A stretch of 17,907 nt of DNA from Succinatimonas sp. CAG:777. GTDB lineage: Bacteria; Pseudomonadota; Gammaproteobacteria; Enterobacterales; Succinivibrionaceae. The stretch covers positions 1 to 17,907 of the forward strand of contig HF987932.1 in NCBI GenBank assembly GCA_000431835.1. Direction: 5' to 3'. The notes beneath the pieces were generated by a model. That model did no database searches and was not told the origin of the DNA. It saw only the letters and a list, made by a program, of their open reading frames with translations. Positions 1 to 6,491 of the stretch are shown piece by piece (positions within the stretch are counted from its first letter, which is position 1; every line of letters starts with the position of its first letter). The translations under genes were made by a program, and so were the position numbers.

Positions 1-299
1 TCACTAAAACCGCTTGTTTATGCCATCTAGCTTTATGCTTATTCGTGAGTGCATTTCTAAGTTTAGTTCATTTTTCTGATTAATCAAATTTACAACTAAA
101 GATTAATGGACGATTAATCGTTAAAATTTTGTATTCGTTATCGAACTTAGTTCAATGATTTATCGACCTTCCTATGGAATAATATCTTTTACATGGAGAT
201 TGATTTTAGTAGTAATGAAAAAAATACAGCACTCTTCTCTTATTACTTTTTTAAACTCTATTTCTTCATCATCTTGTATTACTGTAGTAGGTGTTATTT
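1..299 (+). other. Leader region upstream of the HAD-PRTase operon; no gene supported
   Basis: No gene can be supported here. One + frame is open from the left edge to a stop at 81-83 and could be the tail of an upstream gene, but only 27 hydrophobic residues are visible. The region is very A+T-rich and carries several short palindromes between positions 78 and 153 (listed separately). A weak -35-like TTTACA lies at 89-94; the position 17 bp downstream falls on the 12-bp palindrome at 110-121, which has only a poor -10 match. About 140 bp then separate the palindromes from the first start codon. A 63-codon frame at 155-346 runs into the next gene out of frame and has no convincing ribosome site, so it is not called. 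Confidence 0.4.
78..153. promoter_or_regulatory. Cluster of short palindromes, possible operator region
   Basis: Three copies of the core GATTAAT fall within about 45 bp. The first is the self-complementary GATTAATC at 78-85. The second is at 101-107. The third is inside the perfect 12-bp palindrome ACGATTAATCGT at 110-121. A further interrupted palindrome, GAACT-t-AGTTC, lies at 143-153. Spaced palindromic copies of one core ahead of an accessory operon look like binding sites for a dimeric repressor. No regulator gene is visible nearby, and A+T-rich DNA yields such words by chance, so the call is tentative. Confidence 0.3.
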
Positions 300-1595
300 A
301 TGACATGCACACAAAGCTCAGAACAGATCGCTTTACAGGGAATTAGAATTGTTCTATTTGATCTTGATAACACCCTTGTAAATACTGATGAACTAGAAGC
401 CTTTAGAAACTTTAATCATCCTCTTTTCAATGATGACGACGAATATAAAAAGGAACTATGTTCTTACCTTGTAAACCCTAAAGTTATTATTCCTCAAGAA
501 ACATTATTAGAACTAAAGAAACACAACATAAAACTTGGGATAGTAACAAATTCACCTAAAAAGTATGTAGCGACTGTAATTTCTACTCTTTATCCTAATA
601 AGAATCACTCTTTTCCGCTTTTCGATGTACTTATTGCTTTTGAAGATGTTGAACATCATAAACCATCTGGTGAGGGTATCATAAAAGCAGTAAATACCTT
701 GATACGTTTAGATCGATCTTTAGGCGATATTGCAGGCTCAGAAATTCTTTATGTTGGCAATGACAATATTGACATTTTGACTGCCTACGATGGTGGTTCA
801 CTTGCTGCAATTCTTCTGACAGCACAAGAACAACTCCACTACAAAAGAATTAACTCACTACCTGAATTTATTATTACACCAAAGCTTATGTTGAATATCG
901 TAAAAGCTCCTGATAGATATCTTCCTTTTATGGAATGTAAGTATCAGAGTTTTTCTGATGAACAGAAACCTAATTTTCTTTACTTAAATAAAATTGATTT
1001 TGACAATAAAACAAGATATGCAACTATTGTTGCCGGTAGATATTTTCCTAATTCTCAACATTTTTGGCTAAAGATTAAGTATCACCCCTTTACCAAAGAA
1101 ATTCTCGAATTAAAAGGTGAAGAGTTTTTTCCTACAAAATGGTTAGAAGCTCTAAGACACCTCTTAATATCAGAAAGCAGATATAGTATTTTTGGTCATT
1201 TAGAAGTGGTTTTATCCTGCATTCCTCACCGAAATGGAAGACCTCATCGTCTAGAAAACCTCTTAAAACAATTGGCTAAATATTTAGAAGAGCATCCTAT
1301 AGATAGAGACTGCACATTCTACATAATTCCAGATCTGTTTTTTTATGATGACGATGCTTTGTCAAATCATAAAGAAGCAAAAACAAGAGAAAACAGGTTC
1401 AAAAACGTAAGAGAACATCTTCATCTTAAAAGAAGAAAAGACATTCCAAATTCAGTTGATAAAGTCATACTTATTGATGATGTAGTAACGACTGGTGCAT
1501 CTTTAATTGAAGCGAGCAAGAAACTTGAAAAAGAAGGTATCAAGAATATCGTTAGATTTGCCTTTGCTCAGGCAATTTCAGAAGGAGAATTTTAA
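300..1595 (+). CDS. HAD-like hydrolase fused to a ComF-type phosphoribosyltransferase
   Basis: A 431-aa fusion protein. Residues about 16-180 form a HAD domain: motif I D21-L-D23-N-T25, motif II TNS at 83-85, the motif III lysine K121 in KPSGEG, and motif IV G-N-D-N-I-D at 153-158, where N replaces the usual first Asp after Gly. After a middle region of about 100 residues with no recognised motif, residues about 300-425 resemble ComF/ComFC phosphoribosyltransferases: IPHRNGRPHRLENLLKQLA corresponds to the family's 'RGFNQ..LLA' block, TRENRFKNVREHL to its 'RR.NV.GAF' block, and IDDVVTTGAS (392-401) is a textbook PRPP loop. The N-terminal zinc finger usual in ComFC is absent. ATG300 is preferred (AGGTG at 289-293, 6 nt upstream); GTG291 is an in-frame alternative. 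The stop lies 2 nt before the DprA-helicase gene, so the two are surely co-transcribed. Enzyme domains are clear; the substrate and role are unknown. Confidence 0.85.
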   Translation: MTCTQSSEQIALQGIRIVLFDLDNTLVNTDELEAFRNFNHPLFNDDDEYKKELCSYLVNPKVIIPQETLLELKKHNIKLGIVTNSPKKYVATVISTLYPNKNHSFPLFDVLIAFEDVEHHKPSGEGIIKAVNTLIRLDRSLGDIAGSEILYVGNDNIDILTAYDGGSLAAILLTAQEQLHYKRINSLPEFIITPKLMLNIVKAPDRYLPFMECKYQSFSDEQKPNFLYLNKIDFDNKTRYATIVAGRYFPNSQHFWLKIKYHPFTKEILELKGEEFFPTKWLEALRHLLISESRYSIFGHLEVVLSCIPHRNGRPHRLENLLKQLAKYLEEHPIDRDCTFYIIPDLFFYDDDALSNHKEAKTRENRFKNVREHLHLKRRKDIPNSVDKVILIDDVVTTGASLIEASKKLEKEGIKNIVRFAFAQAISEGEF

Positions 1596-1597
1596 CC

Positions 1598-4414
1598 ATG
1601 ATTTCTAAACTTTCTGAATTATTGTTAACTGCAAGTTTCATGAAAGGAATTGGACCTAGAGCGCTCAAAGATCTAATTCAAATATTAAGCAGAGATGATC
1701 TTTCACAACAAAACTTATACGGAGCAATTGAAAATATTGCTCAACGTAAAAGAACAATTGATTTATCTAAACAGTCTTTTGAAAATGCAGTAGCCAAAAG
1801 CAAAGAACAAATTGAGATGGCCAATGCACTTGGCATTGATATTATTTGCTCAATGGATGACTGTTACCCAAAACTTTTAAAAAACTCTTCTTATGATCCT
1901 TGTATTTTATACGTAAAAGGTAATATTAAAATTTTATCCAAAAGAGCTATTGCTGTTATCGGAACAAGAAATCCAACTCCTAATGGAGAAACAATTGCTT
2001 TAAAGATTTCTAATTATTTAGCAACAAAAAACATTGTTGTTGTAAGTGGATTAGCTTTAGGCTGTGACACTAGAGCGCATAAAGGAGCTCTTGAGATGCC
2101 TAATGGTAGAACAATAGCTGTTTTAGCACACGGCCTAGACACTATAACACCAAGCCAAAATATACAACTAGCTGATGAAATTGTTCAAAAAGGAGGTTGT
2201 TTAATCTCAACCTATCCTATAGGAACAAAAGCTGAAACTTACACATTTGCTGCAAGAGATAAAATTCAAGCTGGATTATCTGAAAAAGTAGTTTTAATAC
2301 AATCAGGAACAGATGGGGGCAGTCTAATTGCTTCAGAAGCTTGTCTAGAAGACAACAGAAATCTTGTGGTAGTAAAACCTTACGGAAAAGATCTTACAAA
2401 CAACGTAAGTTGCATTGGGGCAAATCTTTCTTTGATCAATGCTAAAGAAAACAATAATGCAGACTATCTTTCATTTTTTAAATCAAATACTACTTTAAAG
2501 ACTGATTTTTTACAAAGAATAGAGATATTAAGTAAGAAAGATGAGTATGAAAGGCTCTTTGACACTGCACCTTTTGCATTGAATTTAGATAAGTTAAGAG
2601 AAAATGCTCCAAGATATGATGTATACAAGAACATCTGTTTAAACGGAACTAATCTTGACTACTTATTTTTAAATAAACAAAAAGGGGCTATTTTCTTAAA
2701 CATCTGCAAAACAGATGCTGAGTCCTTGAGAAAATTAAAAGAACTCAAAGCTTGCAAAGATCATCTATATCTGGATTCGGCAAAAACAAAACATGTTACT
2801 CTTTATTTTGCTGTAACTGATAACAGTTTTTTAAATGTAGATTCAAAAAAAGAAGCTCAAAACACGCATATTCATTTAATTTCTATTCCTAAACAAGAAT
2901 TTAATGAAAACAAAATTTGCTCAATTCTCTTAAATAAGGAACTATCTGAGGAAAATACTCAGGCATGTGCTGTATATTCCAAAATCAAAAAACTCTTATT
3001 TTTTTCACCAACTCAACAGGATTTTTTCCTTGATTTATCAAAAGAACAAAAAAATATTATTAAAAATGATAAAACCAAAAGAGTCCGTATTACAGGATGT
3101 GCTGGTTCAGGAAAATCACTTGTTGTAGCGCTACGAGCTGCAAGATTACTCCTTCTAGGCAAATCAGTCTTAGTTACCTCGTTCAACATTACCATGATGA
3201 ACTATCTAAGAGCCTTGATTGAAAAAGCATTGTGCAATCCACAGTTACTAGGTTTTGAAGAAAATGAAATAGTTCCAGTAAAGGTTGATATACAAAAATT
3301 GGCCGTAATTCACTTTCACGGATTTTTAAAACTGGTGAAAGCAGCTTTCTGCAAAAAAACAGATAACGTTAAAAGCCTTATCGATGAAGAAACGTATATA
3401 AAAATAAAAGATATTCTTGATAGAACGACTCAAGATCTCATATCGCCTAAACAATACGACGCCATCATCATTGATGAAGGTCAGGATTTTAAGCATCTGT
3501 GGCTTGAAATTCTAAATAAATTTTTAAAAAAAGATGGATATCTATTGCTGTTAGCTGATGCCACTCAAGATGTGTATTCACATTCAAAAGAACTTTTAAA
3601 AACTGATGGCTTAGGTTTTAAAGGCAGATGGACAAAATTAAGCAGATCATACCGAATGCCAAATGGTCTTATTGATATTTGCTCTGATTTTGGATCAAAG
3701 TTTATTCCAAAGGACAATGATACTGATGAGTTTAGAGCAACTCCAATCTCTGAAGGAGGAATTCAGCAGGAAATTTTTGGAAATTTAAATATTAAGTGGT
3801 ATCAACGAGATATTCCTTTAATAAGAACTAAAGAGAGCCTACAACTGCACGAAACAATGCTCTTACTAAAAATAGAATCTGTCGTAGATGAGCTTGTAAA
3901 CAAAAAGCAAATTCCTTTGGATGATATTTGTTTACTTTGCAACAGCAGAAAATTTGGTAGAAAAATTGTTGAGGAATTAGAGGCCAACAATATTCCTACT
4001 GAATCAATATTTAGTGATGATTATGATACTCTCAGGCACGAAAAGCTAAATATGGGAAGCCAACCGGGTTGCTTAAAGTGCTCTACAACACACAGTTTCA
4101 AAGGATGGGAATCCTACAATGTTATTTTAGTTAATATTCATAAACATACCGATCCAGAGGATTCAAAAAGTTTTTTCCCTCAAGATGAAGATCGAATTAC
4201 AAATGATAAAAACTGCCTTTTATACGTGGGGCTAACTAGAGTCAATAAAAATGAAGACGGAGAAAACAACCTTATTGTAATCAACGATTTTCCTGAATAT
4301 GCTGATTTCTTTAAAAACCTGTTTTCTAATGGAGAAGAAGGTCAGTACTTTGATTTAGATTTTGAAAAGCAGAAGTACACAGCAAAGGTTGTCTTCTACG
4401 AAGAAATTGAATAG
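1598..4414 (+). CDS. DprA/Smf domain fused to an SF1 (UvrD/Rep-like) helicase
   Basis: A 938-aa fusion. Residues 1-110 carry the usual DprA front end: a helix-hairpin-helix-like GIGPRAL (17-23) and the 'D.CYPKLL' stretch. Residues 117-270 are a full DprA Rossmann fold: GTRNPTPNG (122-130), VVSGLALGCDTRAH (148-161), ISTYPIGT (203-210), IQAGLS (223-228) and GGSLIAS (240-246). The C-terminal winged helix of standard DprA is missing. Residues about 290-485 match nothing I recognise. Residues about 490-900 are an apparently intact SF1 helicase: Walker A GCAGSGKS (500-507), Walker B IIDEGQD (624-630), motif III ADATQ (653-657), motif IV SRSYR (682-686), motif V TTHSFKG (830-836), motif VI YVGLTR (876-881). 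The start has AAGGAG at 1582-1587. DprA normally loads RecA on incoming single-stranded DNA; an ATP-driven DNA motor attached to it suggests detection or processing of foreign DNA. Domain calls are strong; function is inferred. Confidence 0.88.
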   Translation: MISKLSELLLTASFMKGIGPRALKDLIQILSRDDLSQQNLYGAIENIAQRKRTIDLSKQSFENAVAKSKEQIEMANALGIDIICSMDDCYPKLLKNSSYDPCILYVKGNIKILSKRAIAVIGTRNPTPNGETIALKISNYLATKNIVVVSGLALGCDTRAHKGALEMPNGRTIAVLAHGLDTITPSQNIQLADEIVQKGGCLISTYPIGTKAETYTFAARDKIQAGLSEKVVLIQSGTDGGSLIASEACLEDNRNLVVVKPYGKDLTNNVSCIGANLSLINAKENNNADYLSFFKSNTTLKTDFLQRIEILSKKDEYERLFDTAPFALNLDKLRENAPRYDVYKNICLNGTNLDYLFLNKQKGAIFLNICKTDAESLRKLKELKACKDHLYLDSAKTKHVTLYFAVTDNSFLNVDSKKEAQNTHIHLISIPKQEFNENKICSILLNKELSEENTQACAVYSKIKKLLFFSPTQQDFFLDLSKEQKNIIKNDKTKRVRITGCAGSGKSLVVALRAARLLLLGKSVLVTSFNITMMNYLRALIEKALCNPQLLGFEENEIVPVKVDIQKLAVIHFHGFLKLVKAAFCKKTDNVKSLIDEETYIKIKDILDRTTQDLISPKQYDAIIIDEGQDFKHLWLEILNKFLKKDGYLLLLADATQDVYSHSKELLKTDGLGFKGRWTKLSRSYRMPNGLIDICSDFGSKFIPKDNDTDEFRATPISEGGIQQEIFGNLNIKWYQRDIPLIRTKESLQLHETMLLLKIESVVDELVNKKQIPLDDICLLCNSRKFGRKIVEELEANNIPTESIFSDDYDTLRHEKLNMGSQPGCLKCSTTHSFKGWESYNVILVNIHKHTDPEDSKSFFPQDEDRITNDKNCLLYVGLTRVNKNEDGENNLIVINDFPEYADFFKNLFSNGEEGQYFDLDFEKQKYTAKVVFYEEIE

Positions 4415-4450
4415 ATTATTTAAAGTCAAATTAGAGAACTCTCAATAGAA

Positions 4451-5098
4451 CTAAAGCAATAGACCTATTGCTAATTTAATTAGTCCGATAGGTCCTAATG
4501 GTATAGGAGAAATAACATCTGAAAGAGTATCCGATACAGTATCTGAAAGTACGTCACTTACAGAATCACTTAAAACATCAGAAGATGCATCTGATAGGTA
4601 ATCGCTAACAGATTCACTTATAACATCCGTTGAATCTGCTACATCAAAATTGTCAGAGATCACTGATGATACAGTATCTGTCAAAAGACTATTATCAATT
4701 CCTGAGTCAATAATCATGGAATTATCATCAAAATTTGAGGCTACTTCGCTGGTTGTTATGATGGGAATATCAGGATTTGCCTCTAAAGCATCCTTGATGT
4801 AACTTACACTGTCAGTTGCTTTTAATTGCACTTCTCCAAGAGAAATACCATCATCAAAAATGGAAATGTCTGATGCAGGATGGTTGGTCAATTCAAATAG
4901 ACTTGAGTCAAGTCCATTTGAATTAAGATGATCTGATACAACTTCTTCAAAGACAATGCCTTTTACATTGCTTATATGACCTTGTAATTCACTTGGTGAC
5001 ATATCTGCAAAGTAATCAAGAATATCAGAATCAGATTTCTCTTTTAGTTCTGAATATCCCCGTCTAACAGCATCAAAAACAGCAGTTGAATCTAGCAT
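4451..5098 (-). CDS. Hypothetical protein with possible PD-(D/E)xK-type motif, Ser-Asp repeats and hydrophobic tail
   Basis: A 215-aa protein with no family I can name. Residues about 46-100 read GIVFEE (47-52), then HPASDIS with D77, then E89-V-Q91-L-K93-A-T: an acidic helix followed by D...(E/Q)xK. This pattern resembles PD-(D/E)xK nucleases, in which Mrr-type enzymes use QxK. Residues 165-196 are eight perfect Ser-Asp tetrapeptides with mostly hydrophobic residues at positions 3 and 4, and the last 19 residues are hydrophobic (PIPLGPIGLIKLAIGLLL). The protein is strongly acidic overall. It has no signal peptide, although the tail could insert in a membrane. Its ATG overlaps the ankyrin gene's stop codon as TAATG, implying coupled translation. 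A membrane-associated effector or toxin controlled by the ankyrin partner is plausible. The nuclease assignment rests on one motif only. Confidence 0.7.
   Translation of the reverse strand: MLDSTAVFDAVRRGYSELKEKSDSDILDYFADMSPSELQGHISNVKGIVFEEVVSDHLNSNGLDSSLFELTNHPASDISIFDDGISLGEVQLKATDSVSYIKDALEANPDIPIITTSEVASNFDDNSMIIDSGIDNSLLTDTVSSVISDNFDVADSTDVISESVSDYLSDASSDVLSDSVSDVLSDTVSDTLSDVISPIPLGPIGLIKLAIGLLL
4511..4606 (-). repeat. Eight tandem Ser-Asp tetrapeptide codon units inside the 215-aa protein
   Basis: These 96 bp encode residues 165-196, in which Ser-Asp recurs at exactly every fourth residue eight times (165, 169, 173, 177, 181, 185, 189, 193). The remaining positions are mostly V, L, T or I. 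The 12-bp units are similar but not identical at the DNA level, so this is a maintained protein repeat rather than recent slippage. A period of four with paired hydrophobic positions could give an amphipathic helix. Confidence 0.75.
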
Positions 5099-6270
5099 TA
5101 TCTATTTCTTAACAGAATTGATTTCATGCTACTATCGTATTTAGCGTAGGATACAGCCTTCTTTCCGTCTTTATCAATTAATTCTACATCAACTCCTAAA
5201 GATACCAATTCCTCTGCCATGCTATAGTATTCATTTTTAGAGGCAATGATCGCTGCTCCTTCGCCATCGCAATCAGTTGCATTGATATTTGCACCTAATT
5301 CAGCTAAAACTTTCACTGTTTGTAACTGATTTTCTCTTACAGCTCTTAAAAAAGGTGTATTACCGTACTTTGAGGCTAAATTCAAATCAGCGCCTTTTTC
5401 TTTAAAGAACTTTATTAACTCATCTTGTCCATTAGCGGCCAGAAACGAAAGAGCGGTAACTCTATTTTTACTTGTTCTTGAATTAGGATCTGCTCCTTTT
5501 TCAACTAGCAACCTTGCAAAATCATAATCACCTTTTTCTAGGGCAACTATAAGCAAGCATTCTGACTTTTTGTCTGTAAAATTAGGACTTACACCATTTT
5601 CTAACAACGACTTTGCAACTTTTATATTTCCATTTAAGTAAGAATTGAGTAACGCTGCTTGAGCATAACTTTCCTGGAAATGAGCACCTGATGCTAGTAG
5701 CTTTTCGACAATCTCTGTATTGCCATTTGCAAAAGCACCTACTACAGCATTCCATCCTTCGTTATTGCAGATATCAACTAGCGCTTTATTTTTTAGCAAG
5801 AAATCTACAATTGCACTTTTTCCTGTATACGCTGCATATATGAGGGCTGTAAAACCATTTTCATCTCTTGAATTGATTTCTGCTCCTTTTGATACAAGTA
5901 ACTGAGCTAGCTCAAAATAACCGCGCTCTAAGCAAAGATATAAAAGACTCTTCTTGTTCTCTTCTCTGCAGTTTGGATTACAGCCTTTTTCAATTAGTTT
6001 TTGAGCTAGTGCAGTGTAGCCATAAATTATTGAACAGCGCAGTGGATTGTGACCTTTATAATTTAGGTCAAAGCCCTCTAAATCTAAGATTTTTTCAGCA
6101 ATGCTGACATTACCTAAATTTAAACAATATTCAAATGGAGTCAGTTCAACATCACCTAAAGTAGAGTTGATATCTATTGGTTCTTCTTGCTCCTTGTTAA
6201 TCAAGGATAAGAATTTATCTAAATCGCACTGCTCAAGCGCTTCTTTGAGGGAATTTAAATCTGCACTCAC
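5098..6270 (-). CDS. Ankyrin-repeat protein
   Basis: A 390-aa protein made almost entirely of ankyrin repeats. About ten units of 30-36 residues run from residue about 41 to 368, with diagnostic turns and helices such as GFTALIYAA (139-147), LLVEKGADPN (254-263), GNTPFLRAV (303-311) and LAELGANIN (322-330), then a capping helix. There is no signal peptide or membrane segment, so a cytoplasmic binding protein is expected. The start is GTG with a weak GAAG about 7 nt upstream; no better in-frame start exists. Its stop codon overlaps the start of the 215-aa gene (TAATG), and the two form one unit convergent with the DprA-helicase operon. Bacterial ankyrin proteins commonly serve as immunity proteins or target-binding partners; encoded just before a possible nuclease, it may be that protein's antitoxin or scaffold. 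The repeat call is firm, the role inferred. Confidence 0.9.
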   Translation of the reverse strand: MSADLNSLKEALEQCDLDKFLSLINKEQEEPIDINSTLGDVELTPFEYCLNLGNVSIAEKILDLEGFDLNYKGHNPLRCSIIYGYTALAQKLIEKGCNPNCREENKKSLLYLCLERGYFELAQLLVSKGAEINSRDENGFTALIYAAYTGKSAIVDFLLKNKALVDICNNEGWNAVVGAFANGNTEIVEKLLASGAHFQESYAQAALLNSYLNGNIKVAKSLLENGVSPNFTDKKSECLLIVALEKGDYDFARLLVEKGADPNSRTSKNRVTALSFLAANGQDELIKFFKEKGADLNLASKYGNTPFLRAVRENQLQTVKVLAELGANINATDCDGEGAAIIASKNEYYSMAEELVSLGVDVELIDKDGKKAVSYAKYDSSMKSILLRNR

Positions 6271-6302
6271 TTGTTATCTTCTCTTACATCAAAACTGTTC
6301 TC

Positions 6303-6308
6303 ATTATA
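6303..6308 (-). promoter_or_regulatory. Possible -10 box for the ankyrin operon
   Basis: On the minus strand a perfect TATAAT lies 33 bp upstream of the GTG start of the ankyrin gene. The hexamer 17 bp further upstream (TGTTTA) is a poor -35, so the promoter is either weak or activator-dependent. The call rests on the -10 match alone. Confidence 0.35.
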
Positions 6309-6438
6309 TGATGTAGCCAAGATATTAAACAGTAAGGTGGTGGTCTACTTATTTGATCTAGATCTTAACTTTAGCATTTTTCTGACACTGAACTGATTAA
6401 ACTAGCGATTATTCTTTTACAAGATGTCATTGAGGCAC

Positions 6439-6471
6439 AAAAAAGGCAGGGATTTTTCATCTCTGCCTTTT
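6439..6471 (-). terminator. Rho-independent terminator of clpB
   Basis: On the minus strand, about 20 nt past the clpB stop, AAAGGCAGAGA pairs with TCCCTGCCTTT (one mismatch) around a short A-rich loop, followed by six T. This is a textbook intrinsic terminator. It separates clpB from the accessory genes to its left and could also stop weak transcription on the other strand. Confidence 0.85.
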
Positions 6472-6491
6472 AAATCAGTTATTCACCGACA

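Noticed and set aside
46..54. GTGAGTGCA near the left edge equals the first nine bases of the ankyrin gene on the other strand; considered as island-flanking repeats
   Set aside because: Only nine bases match, one copy is inside a coding start, and the flanking sequence does not extend the match.
155..346. 63-codon + frame before the HAD-PRTase gene, containing an internal MKKIQHSS start
   Set aside because: It overlaps the start of the real gene out of frame, has no clear ribosome site and no recognisable domain; it might be a leader peptide but nothing supports that.
4455..4472. Hairpin (AGCAATAG, 2 bp, CTATTGCT) between the two convergent operons
   Set aside because: It lies within the last codons of the 215-aa gene, has a 2-nt loop and no T-run on either strand, so it is not called a terminator.
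6355..6364. Palindrome GATCTAGATC upstream of the ankyrin gene
   Set aside because: A single 10-bp palindrome of common tetranucleotides with no second copy nearby; chance is sufficient.
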